A stretch of DNA of 64,000 bases from Ipomoea triloba (taxonomy: Eukaryota; Streptophyta; Magnoliopsida; Solanales; Convolvulaceae), in the NCBI RefSeq assembly GCF_003576645.1, contig NC_044930.1, positions 897,080 to 961,079 on the forward strand, given 5' to 3'. The number at the start of each line of letters is the position of its first letter. Within the stretch, counting starts at the first letter, position 1. The translations under genes and the position numbers were made by a program. This document shows positions 45,835-58,625 of this stretch, in pieces. The notes under the pieces were generated by a model that was not told the DNA's origin, did not search any database, and was given only the letters and a program-made list of their open reading frames with translations.

Positions 45835-48080
45835 TATTAATCAACTCTTGTATAGCATTAACCGAATGAAAAAACAGTGTTGACCTACCAAAGTTCTTAA
45901 GAGTAAAACTTATTATCTTCGAGTTCAAAATCGATAAAAATAGTAATATATTAATGAAGTGTAATATATGTTTGTCATTATTTGAATATATTAACATATT
46001 CATAATACTTAAGATTGAATATAGTTATGTTTGGATTGAAGTTTCGACCAGACTTTAATTAGGGACACTTTTTGTTCGAACTAACTCGTTATTTAAAGAA
46101 TTATTACATGTTGGTAAATATTTTTATGACATTGTATAACATAAAAATGGTTAGATTAGAGTGAATTGTTGGATGGAGAGTTTTCAATAGGTTGATGAGG
46201 AGGGGCTGGTTGGTTTTTGATAAGATAGGAGGGAAAGTGATATGTGGGTGGGGTTTGGCTCGTGTTTAACACTTTCGATCTCTCATCTCCTTTTTTTCTT
46301 TTCTAGAAGACAAACTAACTTCCAAATTTTTTATTTTGCTTTTTTCTACTTCCTTTATTACTACTTTTTGAGAATCTTTGACCTTTCTCTGCAATTTTTT
46401 ATTATTATTTTCGTAAGTGAAAATTGTGTTTCATCATCAATGACATAAACTTGTGCTGTGTTTTTCATTAATTAAAGAAATGAAAGTAGTAATTAAGGAC
46501 CATGGTCAAGATCATAACACAAAATCGGGGACCCAAAAAAAGGTGGTTTGGCCTTGTCCAAGACAAGCATTAGTTGGGAATTTGTAGGTTAGTTGAGACA
46601 TATCTCACGATTTATTTCTTTTACTCGTTTAATTTTTCTAAGCAGGAATGATGAAGCCCTTAAGTTTGAGGTTTAAATTTATAACACAAAACATAAGATA
46701 TGTAGTTTTTTTTTTTTCCTGAAAGAATAAGATATGTAGTTGAAAAGTGTATAATTGTTAATAAGTAGGAGAACTTAATTTGCTTTTGTATGTATATACC
46801 ATGTTTTATGAACAGTTCAAATTAGTCTTACACGAGAGATACATTATAATAATGCGTCAAAAAAACATATACACGTATGTTTATAAACATGTAAGTAATA
46901 TAATCTAATCTAAAATTCGTGCTTTCCGATCTCATTCTCTTGATATGATTTATTTTATAATTTTAGGGGTAAGATTTAGAAACAATGAAGCATAGAATAT
47001 ATTATTCAACTTTGATTTATAGAAAAATTCACAGTCGGTATACGAAGGTACAATGTGCTTTGATTGGAACATACCTTGTGATAACCCTAATTGGCAGAGG
47101 ATCATAAGAAAGTAAACCAACTTAAGTGTGCATAAATGACCAACTCAAATAAAAAAGACTAATAAACAACTCTTAGGAGAAATTTTTGTGATTATTACCA
47201 AGGTAACTGACCAACCAATTTGTCTGGGATACATATATAATTGAACTAACAATCAATAATGGGGTAATAATAATTGAATTAAGAATACTAATCGGATGGG
47301 ATTTAATTCAAATCAAAAGGAATCAGGCCATTAATGGTAGACAAAAATGCCCAGATTAAGCTGTACGAGATGGGGAAATCATGTCAATTAGTTAGGTCAT
47401 GGATGGACACCAAAACATGAACAGCTAATGTTGTCTTTCTATAGTACAGCTCACAACAAAAATGATTAATTTTTCAGATCTCAATAATAAAATAAAAACA
47501 AAGACCATCTACTCATCTAACCTATGCAATTTGATTAATTAATGTTAAATTAATACACGTAAATGGAGATCTTTTATGATCAATACTGATGTGATGCAGA
47601 TATATATATTCCCAAACACAAAATATTCCATAGTACATTTCATGATAAACTATATATGTAGATTGATTTGGGGAAGTGGGATAGTATGTGTAGCAGCAAA
47701 TATATTTCAGTTGGATGGTGGCTTGGTGCTATCTTCTTGTAGTTAACAGCTGAAAGACTATAGAGATAGATATTGTATTTGACAAGTTGATGGCTGCCCT
47801 TATATATATAAGTAATTAACCATGGATGAAATTAATAAATATTACTACGGTTGTCGTGTTGTACTTGGTATAAATACGTAGGAATATGTAACGTGTTGTA
47901 TCTGTCCAAATTAATTAACATTACTTAGTATAGTCTAATCCGTTACAATCTTGTGATTGTACCATATACAACATGTAACCATAGAAATTCATATATATGT
48001 ATTTTATTTACGTAAATATAATCATTCAGGGTGTGCTATGTTAAAGAACTTTAAAGTTTAAATCAGGTTTTCTCTTGAAT
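45835..48080. other. Intergenic, no gene seen
   Basis: AT-rich sequence with only short, low-complexity ORFs. Confidence 0.45.
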
Positions 48081-48094
48081 AAGAGTTACTCTGT

Positions 48095-48195
48095 AAGCAC
48101 GATCAGGAGATTTTATTTATATCTTGCTTCTGTGCACAGTGTTGGTAAGAATCAAACTCGTGACCTTCTGGGTCAGGGCTGCATTTTGATTAGTT
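48095..48195 (-). mobile_element. Degenerate SINE-like repeat, family C
   Basis: Plus-strand reading GTGCACAGTGTTGGTAAGAA, TCAAACTCGTGACCTTCTGG, then TTGATTAGTTTAACCATGA. Related blocks also occur at about 48690-48830 and 49130-49260, partly decayed. Ends approximate. Confidence 0.45.
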
Positions 48196-49337
48196 TAACC
48201 ATGATGAGATACTAATGTCATATAATTTGACACTGATAAAATTTCCAGAAACCTTATAACGAAAGAAATAGGCAAAATCTTGCCTTTTGAAAATTGAGAA
48301 AATTTCCCATAGATATAATCTAAAGTGAATGGCAAAGGAGGTAAGTCTTTCATGTATATTTGGTAGCACATAGTTTCTTATCAATTTTGTTAGGAGGGTA
48401 TATAATTAATTTTTCTCTTGATTTTATCCTTTAATTTTGACCTACAAACTCACGCATATATGTACCAACCACCCACTCCCTTTATTTCTACTGTACTGTT
48501 ATACTGTTTAAAGCACTGCGGCGCCGTGGGTTATAATTACGTGTACAAATTTATCTTATGCACTGTAGTTTTCTTCTAATTCAGAACTTTCTGATCTCAA
48601 AGATCTTCTATACTTCTATAAAATCATACAATTTAAAATAAAAATAAGCTTGAAATTAATAGATGACGGACTACTAAGAAATAATTTTTTTACAATGTAC
48701 ATACGAGAGGTATATCGTATTAGAAAGAATATGTACGACAAATTAGATCGAGAAAATGTTAATAAGAATTGGACTCGTGAAATTTAAAATACAAAAAATA
48801 TTACTTTGGAGGCTCTAGAAGGAATAATTGTTGAAAAGGGTTTGTGAATTGTGGATAGTACTAGAAAAGTTGATATGTATGCATGAAAATTAGAAAGCAG
48901 GTGTGAACTGAACTAGTCTAAACAACAATAATTACTTATCATAGTGAAAGAATAATATTAATTATAATGAGAGTCAAATACATTGGGCTGCCCTTCCAAA
49001 TTCCAACTTGGACTCTCCTTTCAAGCTTTTTGTTTTATTTAATTTTTTAGATACCAACAAAAATTTATAATCACTACTCAAGAATATATATTAGATAAAA
49101 TAAAATTATTTATGTATAATAGTTTGTAAAAAAATCACTAGAGAATTGACGTACATCATATTAGAAAGATTATGTACAATGAATTCGATTAAAAATGTAT
49201 AAACAGTAATCAAACACAATATGTTCTGATATTAAAATCATGTTTCACTTACTCAACCTCGGTCGAGTCTCAATTTTCAATCTTAGCAGTGGTATATTGG
49301 AAGCATCATATCAGATCATTTTCTTCTAGAACACTAT

Positions 49338-49819
49338 GGGGGTGTTTGGTTATTGGCTTATAAGCCAAATTTTAGCTTATTTGACCAAGTTTAACTGTTT
49401 GACCAATCAATAAGCTATTTTGAAGTGTTTGGTAAATGGCTTATTGGCCTTGACTTATTGGGCCAATAAGCTGAAAATTGAAAAGCTAATGAATGTAGCT
49501 TTTTGTATCAGCTGGTTGGGAACAATGAGTATATTGACTATTTTATCCTTTGAAATCAATGAGAGTTACTTTTAAATGGGCGGTGTGTATCATTTGAAAT
49601 CTTGTTATATTTAAAGGTTGAAATAATATAATACACTCATACCCTTAAATGTCATTTTACATTCTATCAGCTACTAGTAAACAGCTAATTTATCAAACAG
49701 TTTTTTATAACCAGCTAATACAACTAGCTGGTCAAACCAGTTAACGCAATCAGCCATCAACTACTAGCTAAACCAACCAGCTATCAGTTATAAGCTATCA
49801 GCCGTTTGCCAAACACCCC
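49338..49819. mobile_element. MITE with GGGGTGTTTGG termini
   Basis: Left end GGGGGTGTTTGGTTATTGGC, right end reversed GGGGTGTTTGGCAAACGG. The subterminal parts are rich in AGCTTAT/ATAAGCC and CAGCTA motifs in inverted arrangement. A 3-bp TAT lies on each side (left CTAT before the G run, right TATAT), consistent with a PIF/Harbinger-type duplication, but this is short and weak. No ORF. Confidence 0.65.
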
Positions 49820-52300
49820 TATATATTACCTTGTCATTTGTTGGGCCCATTTGTACGGCCACAATTAGTAACATAATACAATTAAGGTAGCTAGTATTAC
49901 TAGTCAAAAGAACCAGCATAGGATGTTCTGGAGATGTGTGTATTCTGAATAATCTTAAAAACAGTTTTTCGTCATATGCATAGGGAATATTCTATGCCAA
50001 GAAGAATTAGTTTGAAAAAGTTATAAATAAATAGATTTTTTTGTTTAAAAAGTCGTAAGTGCAATATTTATTTATTTTTGAATAATAATATAAGATTTAA
50101 AAAGTATATAATTCGGCTAAATATAATTTTCAGGTAATTAAAAAAGCATTATTTACCATGAAACTATTGCGTGGCCCAACTCTAACGTTGTCGTCCTCAT
50201 GCGAGTTGCGACCAACCCCAAGCCTTTAGGCTCCTCCACATGGCTAACAGGCTAAGTTACAAATTGCTCCATTTTTCCAATATCTTTAAAGACAAAAAGC
50301 ATAAAACAACATGAAAAATTGCATAATTAATTAAATTAATTAATTGCGTCATTCAAATGTTAGAGAGATGTTGATTAGGTCACATAAATGAGTGGAGTGA
50401 GTTCAAGAATGATGATAAATCAATAACTATACAAATAAATGGTGAAAAGATCTAATTTACGAAACTGATCTAGTGAAATTGATCATTATTATTATGGTCA
50501 AAGTAACCGTTGGAGTAATATTTCATTATTATTCACCATGAATAATGTACCATTACTCAACCATGCATATGTATGAATTGTCGTGCCGTGAACGTCACTT
50601 TTGACCTCCGATCCAACATTATAAAATAAATATACAAAGGCTTTACATCAATGAGGAAAAAGAGACTCGAATGTGCATCACTAATTCACTACTCTTGAGT
50701 CCTACGAGTTTCACAAGTGATATAAGTTGTTTTTTACACACTCTTAACACTTCATCGCAAACTCTACCAAAATGCTCTTGATTGAATTGAACTCTATAAT
50801 ATATACTCTAAATATAGTAGAATTTGACTTGTCAAGATCACATAATTAATTTGCACACTTGTTACTTTCCATGTATATGTTAACTGTTTCTCAAACTCCT
50901 TCCCTAAAATTGAATCCTAATTCTCTGTCATTACCACCTTGCATGATAGGCTACTATCCTAACATCAAAAGTTGATCGAACAGAAATTCAAAGTATGTGT
51001 CACGTCAACTTTTTATCCAAAAAATTGCATCACACCACTCAAAAAAAATGTATCCTTTTATTGACCCTATCACATTTTTCATGGCTTAATCTCTATCTTG
51101 TTTGGATTTATATTGGACCAGCTCAACAGCCAATTCCAATGAACCCAACATATGTGAATGGCTTTGACATTCTCAGCATAGGGAAAGAGACAAACAAAAT
51201 AGAACAAGAAGTTAATGGGGAGAATGAGATTAAGAAGGGAACAAATTAAACAGCCTTTTTAATGCGTGGAGATTAATTGTTCATATTCGTTGAGCATAAT
51301 GTTGTTGTCCCGACATTTTTGGAAACAATTGACTTTCACTTCTCGACAAGAAGAAGAAGACAACTCCCGTGGCTCAACTGCATGAAAAAAGACTGATATA
51401 AACACTCAGCTTGTAGTGGCTTTACAAATTACAATAACTAATTTTAGTATTGACAAGAGAGTAGTTGAAGGTTTATTAGGACCACCAAAATTGTTAATTT
51501 AAATTGAAAGAATTTGAATCAGGTAAGAATATGGTCGAGAATTTGAACTTGTAGTATTTACAAACAAGAAATTAAAGAGATTATACGATCCATTTGAAAA
51601 TGATAAAAGTTCTGACTGATGTTGTGCTAAAGATGGTGAATATTAGTCAAATCAATGAATGAGTAATGAGTAATAAATTCTCATAAATTTTGACTCAGAA
51701 AGATGTTATTTTGAACACAAATATACACACAGATGATATAGTTTTTCACTCATAACATGCACACATGTATATTATATTGATACTTATGAGTTGTAATTCA
51801 AACAAAAAATTAGGCTATATGAGTCGTGATCACGTCACACCTTCTGGCCAACAACGCTAAAAAAATAGGTTAGGTCTCACTCCATACAAGAAAGACTCCA
51901 AAAACGTGAAGCCTCTTTTGTATTTTTAGCCATCTAATTTGTATAACAATTTGTCTCTATATAAAAATTTGAAGCAATGTTTGTCCATACTTTAGTTAGA
52001 GCTATTCATTCCCAATCTGATCCTTCTATTTGGTTGTATTTTGTTCCTTCATGCGTTGAACATTTGTTTAATGAACAATTGAACAAAATTAATTGGCGAT
52101 GATTTCAATAAGAGAAAAAAACGAGGGCTTCTCGCGAAATTAGACAAAACATATTTCGAATTTTTCGACCGTTGCTTCCGTTTGCAGACACGATAACCGT
52201 TAAAAACATTTTTTTCATTCAAAATGCTGACCGGATAAAAAAGTACAAATAAAACCCAGAAACCAAACATGAAACTCCACTAACCACATTCCCCTTTTCC
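49820..52300. other. Intergenic, no gene seen
   Basis: AT-rich. The 84-codon ORF at 50995-51249 has no recognised domain. The promoter of the glutaredoxin-like gene lies at the right end, where no clear TATA box was found. Confidence 0.45.
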
Positions 52301-52309
52301 CCCACTCCG

Positions 52310-53645
52310 ATGGGCTGCGTTTCGTCCAAACTATTCCCCAAAGATCACGACTTTCCGTTCGCCGGCGACGGCGGTTGCGCCACCACCCACGTCGTTTCCC
52401 TCACCTCCAGCACCTACGGCGTCCTGAAGCTCGACAAATATTCTCAGCCGCCGCAAACGCCGCCGCAATGCAACAAGGAATGCGTTGTTGAAGTCAAGAA
52501 ACCGTCGCCGGCGCGTGAAAATCCGGCGGAGGTGATCAACGCGTGGGAGCTAATGGAGGGCCTTGACGAAACAGAGATGCCCGCCGCCAAGAAAAGCCCG
52601 AAAGCTCGAAGCTTTATGGATCACAGAAGAAGCCCTTTGAAGTTTCTGAACCAATTAGCGTCTCCGGGGAAGCTGAGGAGATCTGCGGGGAAAGAGAACA
52701 AGCCCGGAAGAGCCGAATTCAGCCCGAAAACCATTCCCAAAGCTTACAATTTGCAGGAGAGTCCATGGAGAGTGTCACCAAGGTTGAGGAGCTTAAAGAA
52801 GGTGTGGGATTATTTATGTTTACGTATTTATTTATTTATTTATCTGTTCTAAATATGTTCCTGTAGACTGTCAATAGTTGTAACTTCCTGTTACTTCTCC
52901 TCTTTGTACACTATTTATAGCCTGTTGGTTCGTCATTAATAAACACAGTTTTATTCAGGGGAGTCCAAAATCGCCAAATGAACTGAAATGTGACAATATG
53001 AGAGCTGATTCCATGGCGGTTTGTTCCCGGAGGAGTTTAAACCCTCTGTTCAACCCAGACCTGGGCGAGAAATTGTCGTCTGAAGAGGAAGAACAGATCA
53101 AGAAGATGATCTCATCCACTCCAATTTCGCGAAAATCAAGAAAATCCCAGGAAGCTATAGACAAAATCCTAGAAAAATTCGACAAGAAATGCCCGCCGGC
53201 AGGAGAAAATTCCGTCGTGATTTACACGACGACGTTGAGGGGTATAAGGAAGACATTCGAGGATTGCAACACCGCCCGTTCCATCCTCGAATCGCATCAC
53301 GTTCGGACGTTCGAGCGTGACGTGTCGATGCATTCGGGTTTCAAGGAGGAATTGAGAGGGCTAATGGGGACAATGGTGGTGAAAGTGCCCTTAGTTTTTG
53401 TGAAGGGTAGGATGATAGGTGGGGCTGATGAGGTGGTGAAGTTGGAGGAGGAGGGCAAATTGGGAATTTTGCTAAGCGGGATCCCCGAGGCGGGCGCCGG
53501 ATGCGATGGCTGCGTCGGGGTTCGGTTTGTGTTGTGCCCGAACTGCAACGGGAGTTGTAAGGTGTTGGGCGAAGACTTAAAGAATACTGTTAAGTGTGGG
53601 GAGTGCAATGAGAATGGTTTGATTCAATGTCCCATTTGTTGTTAA
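52310..53645 (+). CDS. Glutaredoxin-like protein with N-myristoylation signal and C-terminal zinc-finger-like Cys cluster
   Basis: Two exons, 52310-52801 and 52959-53645, 392 residues in phase 0. The N-terminus MGCVSSKLFPK is a strong myristoylation/palmitoylation signal, so the protein should sit at the inner plasma membrane. Residues about 20-200 are disordered, proline- and basic-rich (AWELMEGLDE is a conserved motif). The glutaredoxin fold starts near residue 249 (VVIYTTTLRGIRKTFEDC); the usual CxxC position reads LRGI, so the catalytic cysteines are absent, as in this plant family. Substrate-binding-type motifs VPLVFVKGRMIGGADEV follow. The C-terminus has four Cys pairs (CDGC, CPNC, CGEC, CPIC), a likely zinc site. 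Not expected to be an active oxidoreductase; the role of this group is poorly known. Confidence 0.9.
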
Positions 53646-54461
53646 CTATGTAAATTTGCAAACATTATTGTTTGTTTGTTCTTGCACCTTTGCATATTAT
53701 CCTTTTCTTGAACTTATGGAGAAGGAAGAATTTTATGTTAAATCTGTGGTCCTTTTTGGATCAACTTTAGTTGCATATTTGCAACATATAAGAAGACATT
53801 TTTCTGGTTGTGTTTTCACACTTAATAATGTTGTTCTTTTCATCTTTTGGGGATTTTGAGGTTTCAGGACTGCTGCTACAAGTGTGCTAGCATTATGTAT
53901 CACTTTTTCATCCCAACTGTGTTGGGATATTCAAAAGGACTAGTATTCAATTCTTGGATTTGGGAACTAAGTCCAAAATTTCACCTTTACCTTACTTTCA
54001 AAATTATAAAATATTATCTTTTAATCGTTAACCGAGTTATAAACATAATCGTTCAACTATTGAATTCGTAACTCTAACCAATAAAGGACCATAAAAAGGT
54101 AAAACAATCTAGACTATTTATAACTATGGGAGTTGTCTGTTCGCTTTCTTGGTTCGAACCGGTCAACAATGAACAACTTAGACTGATTTACCCGTCATTT
54201 GCCGGCTAGGGTCACATAGTTCGTGTACAAAACAAAAGAAAAAATAATAGGGGAGTCATAATAATATGCCAGACATACATAGTTCTGTCTCTATACTAAA
54301 TTTTCTGCTGTGCTTCTAAAATGAAGTAATAATATGTTTGTTTTTCTTCACAAATTCTATGCTATATATGAAGTATGAACATCCCTGGAATTCCTGGAAA
54401 TAATACTTACAGATGATACAACTATACAAGAAACAAGACATCAGATCCCATCATATTAGAG
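53646..54461. other. Intergenic: 3' flanks and a SINE fragment
   Basis: Between the glutaredoxin-like gene (plus) and the 3' end of the ABC transporter gene (minus). It holds a fragment of SINE family B at 54140-54235. The short ORFs at 53656 and 53847 look random. Confidence 0.5.
54140..54235 (+). mobile_element. SINE family B fragment
   Basis: GGTTCGAACCGGTCAACAAT, then GACTGATTTACCCGTCATTT, then GCCGGCTAGGGTCACATAG; matches the body of family B. Head and tail missing. Confidence 0.6.
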
Positions 54462-57400
54462 TCAGCAGATTAAACCATGTTGTCGAGAATCTAACAGCGA
54501 GGAGCGAGGTATCTCCTGCAGCCTCCGGTTGTCTAACAGGAAAACTCGTTGAGCCATTAGCACTGTCTCCAGGCGATGAGCAATGATCAGCACCTGCATG
54601 GAGCGGGGGAAGATCTAACGAGAATGAAGCGGGCAAAAACGGTGAAAGAACAAAGTTTTCTGAGAAAAAAAATGAGCTTACAGTGCGATTATGCATCAGA
54701 CGCTGTAGAGCTTGTCTCACCAGCAGCTCTGACCTGCTGTCTAATGCAGAAGTGGCTTCATCGAGAACCAGAATCGATGGATCCTGGTAAAGTGCTCGTG
54801 CAATGGCTATTCTGAGACGGGGAAATGCAGAAAAACGTTTCTTACTGCCTTATCTCACTCGATATTACTCATTTATAATATCGAATTCATCTGTGCATTT
54901 GCATACCTTTGCTTCTGGCCTCCACTAAACACCGAGCCCCTAGGTCCAACGTTCGTTTCGTACCCATCGGGCAGGCTGCCAATGAACTCATCTGCATTAG
55001 CAGTTCTAGCTGCAAGTTCAACTCGGTCCATGTCAATACCAGCCATCCGATCCCTATATCCAATGTTCTCGGCTATGGTCCCCGAGAAGAGCGTCTAGAA
55101 ATCACAAGAACACCACATCAACCACCTAGTCATAAGAGCAGCATGATTTCAAGATCCTATCTATTTCTGGATATCTTTTTTGAGTACTACTGACTCTGTT
55201 ATAATGCAGTATCTACTCATAACTACTTTCTCAACCTACTGAAGCACAAAGAGTCAATATCACCCCACTGAGGCTCGAACCCACCCCCTCCATATGGGAG
55301 TGCAACCGGTGCCACTAGACCACAAGGTCTTACTATTTATGGATATCTTACTCTAGCAGAGATATCATGTCACTTACGATATCTTGAGAGACCAGACCGA
55401 CATGTCTCCTCAAACTATCGAGCTGTATACTTCTAATATCGTAGCCATCTATCTGTATGGTACCTGTCACGATGAAAGGAAGCAAAACGTGCTTTAGATA
55501 CAAAGAAGGAAAACTTTTCACGATATTTGCAGTTTGAATAATTGAATACATCTACAATAACAGACACCAGACCGACCTCGAAGAGGATCATAGAGGCGAA
55601 GGAGGAGTTTTACGATAGTTGTCTTTCCTCCTCCTGACGGTCCAACAAGAGCTACCGTCTGTCCAGCTTTAATTCGAAAATTCACGCCTTCCAAAATAAG
55701 AGGTCTATTATCTCCATATCTAAAAGAGACATCGGAAAAACTTACTTCTCCAGCTACGCTGCCCAAGTTCACTGCATTTTGTTTATCGTTCGCCTGGTTT
55801 GTTCACATAAAGTGCCCGGTTATATTTTAGCAACCACGAGGCACTGTCTGCAATAAAAGACGACAAAGATTACCTTGGACTCGAACCTTGTAAGACTAAA
55901 TAAGCGCTGGATAGCTGGTTCTCCTTGTTTTAATTCATTGTAGGCTTTCCCGACATCCTGCGTGGTTCTTTAAATTCAGATAACTTAAGATTGGAGCAGT
56001 AAAATTGAACCATAATAGCAACAAGAATCAGTATCAGTAAAACTTTGAATCGACAAATAGTCAAGAGAAAAGCATTACCTGAATCGGCTGAATTAACAAA
56101 ACCAACGATGTTACAAAAGAAACCATGGCGGAACAATCAAAAGATCCTCTTGAAATCATCAGCGAGCTAGCGCAAAATGTGAATAAGATCCCAAAGTACA
56201 CTGCTTGCACCAACTGCGGAATAAACGCCTTCAATCTTTTCTTCTCCAAACTCGCTGATAGATCATCTAAAGCAAGAGACTGAAACCTGGAAATTTCGTA
56301 GCTTTCTGCATTATTCGCTTTCACAAACAGAATTGATGGAAGTACCTAGAGAAAGAACCATTTTTTCTATGTCAAACATAACCAGAGATTCAAGAAGTAC
56401 AAATAATTATGCATATATAAGAAACACCAGTACATCTACTAGATAACGAAAAAGAAGAAGAAATAAACCTCATTCAGGTAAGCAGATAATTGAGCTATTG
56501 TAAGATGTGCTTGATTGGATACATTACGAAGCTTTTCACCGAGGTATCCAATGACAAGAGCCATCAGTGGAATAACCTTCAAAATACCAGCAATCTCATC
56601 TATTTGATGACCGTCAAAGTTTGAAGACAAAAGCAAAATATATTTATGTCTTTCTCACCAATGCTGAGATTAATGACAGACCAGGGCTGATGACCAACAT
56701 CTGAGTTGCCATTGCTATTAACTGTAAGGTGCAGGGTACAATTGTCTGCAAATAGTAAAGTAGAATTTCAAGAAAAGGGAAGGAAACAAGTAGAGAGAGG
56801 TCAAAGTAAAATGCATAAACACATCTTCAAATTGCATGCTTACTACTATAGATGATTTTGAGAGAACTCTACAAGATTTTCCCATATATTAGGGCATTAA
56901 TTAAGTGGTGTAAGTTGACTTTAGTTTGGTTGGATTGAATAACGAGAAGTTGTTAGTCAACCAACGACTCTGTGCCTAATATAAATCTGGATTGATAGGT
57001 ACAAGATATTCATTATATAACACATACTGTTCACCGTACTTATGCTGCTCAAGAGACACCTATACACCATATGAGGTCAAGAGGCAACACAACAACAAGA
57101 TGTCAACTATGGCTGGAGATCAACACTCTCCCACTTTAGCTAGATTATTATTCAGTATCGTTAGATTATATTTATATCTAACAAACTCAAGTCTCAGTAA
57201 AGTATCTACATTATAAGTATACTAAATGTACATTTATAATGCCCTAAAGGTTCATAGATAAACAGGGAGCAGAACTCACATTCAAGAGGGAATAAACAGT
57301 GTCTGCAACATCAGAGGCCTCAGCAGTGATCCGATAAGCAACATCTCCTGATGCTACGGCGCCCTCGCCCTCAAAGAACCCCAATTCCCTCTGCAAAACC

Positions 57401-57843
57401 TTTCGGAACACGAAAACTCGAATCTTACACGCAGAGCTCAGGGCGGCCGTCCAAAGAAACGCCTGTTGGAGGTAATTAGAGATGAGTCTAACCGAAAGCA
57501 GAGCCCCCAAGATGAAGCTCCGTTCTTTCAGCTTCGCGGCGTCTGCTGGGCTCATCAAAGTTGAGAACTCGCCGATTGCAGGGACGAGTTTGGAGAGACA
57601 GTAAACGGAGACGGAACTACAGAGCCATCCGGAGAGGATGGGCTGCCACTCTGACTGGAGGTAGGGTTTGAGGTGAGAGAGAGAAGAAATGGGAGACAAG
57701 AGTCTGCCGGCGGCGGCGGCGGAGCAATGGATTGTGAAGGGAGGAGTGAATGATGGTTTAATTATTGGGCGGAGTGTGGTGGCTATATGGTTGCGGAAGG
57801 AGTGGGGATAGGAGGAGTACGGCGGCGGCAGGCGCATGGCCAT
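54462..57843 (-). CDS. ABCB29: ABC transporter B family half-transporter, chloroplast type (ABCB29-like)
   Basis: Half-size ABC exporter; two subunits would form a transporter, probably in a plastid membrane. Substrate unknown. Ten exons: 57843-57280, 56745-56659, 56576-56469, 56345-56079, 55957-55874, 55793-55577, 55463-55378, 55094-54907, 54811-54682, 54593-54462; 620 residues in one frame. The N-terminus ([20 protein letters not shown]) is Ser/Pro-rich without acidic residues, like a transit peptide. The transmembrane domain spans about 60-350. The nucleotide-binding domain has Walker [10 protein letters not shown] (421-429), Q-loop LVSQD, signature FSGGQ (527-531; Phe for the usual Leu), Walker B ILVLDE (547-552) and H-loop His583. 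A SINE sits in intron 7. The gene is divergent from the PPR gene, 782 bp away. Confidence 0.92.
55161..55349 (-). mobile_element. tRNA-derived SINE, family A, copy 4, in an ABC transporter intron
   Basis: Complete minus-strand copy between exons 7 and 8: head AAGACCTTGTGGTCTAGTGG (A box), B box in GGTGGGTTCGAGCC, body TTGTGCTTCAGTAGGTTGAG, tail ending CAGTAGTACTCAAAAAA. A 17-bp duplication flanks it (CTATTTCTGGATATCTT at 55161-55177, CTATTTATGGATATCTT at 55333-55349; one mismatch). Confidence 0.92.
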
Positions 57844-58612
57844 TTTCCGGCGGAGGGAAGTTAACTGTTTGAGATTAACTAACTAAAACAAGAACCCAAC
57901 ATAATAACAAAGCAACTTGGCCCTTTCAAAAAAAAAAAAAAACAAAGCAACTTGGCAATTGTTATAGCACGAAACTTGGTCATATTGCATTGTGAACTCT
58001 GAAATAAAAATTGTATACATTCAATTAATACATTATGTACTTATAATTAATTATTTTTGTATAGGTAAACAAATAACTTATAATTGCTAACACGTGATAT
58101 GATAACTACATATACAAAAGCTGTCAACTGCAGGTAAAGTTAGACTAGTGTCTACAATGCAAGGTATATTCTGGTCTATGGTATAATTTGCTGCAACGTG
58201 GTTACAAACATTATGGTACATTACAAAAAAAAAACTTCTGTACTCGAACCCACTATGCAAAACGTGACATAGATTGGTTTATCATATATGAGACGCTATC
58301 CTATAATTCATGATTTTTTAGTTTGAGCATTGTTAGTTATGAGCAATTTCAATTAGTTTGCTTCCTTGTGATCCGTTTACTTATTAAAATTACATCCAAT
58401 GATAATATATTTTTCTCGTTAGTATAGAAACGTAATTAAAAAAGAAAAACAAAAGTAATAACCTAAATAAGTGTTAAACTTCGTACCGCTCTATTATGTA
58501 GTTTTTTTTATGAAATAGAGTAGTACATATGAGACATACACAATATTATCCGTGATGGTAGTTAGAAACCCAAACTATAAATAGCCAACACTTATTGTAA
58601 TCTCAATTTATA
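57844..58612. other. Divergent promoter region (ABCB29-like and PPR genes)
   Basis: AT-rich spacer between two start codons on opposite strands. It includes a poly-A tract at 57929-57942. ATAAATAG around 58577-58584 could be a TATA box for the PPR gene, about 45 bp upstream of its ATG. Confidence 0.4.
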
Positions 58613-58625
58613 ATGCTACGAACCT

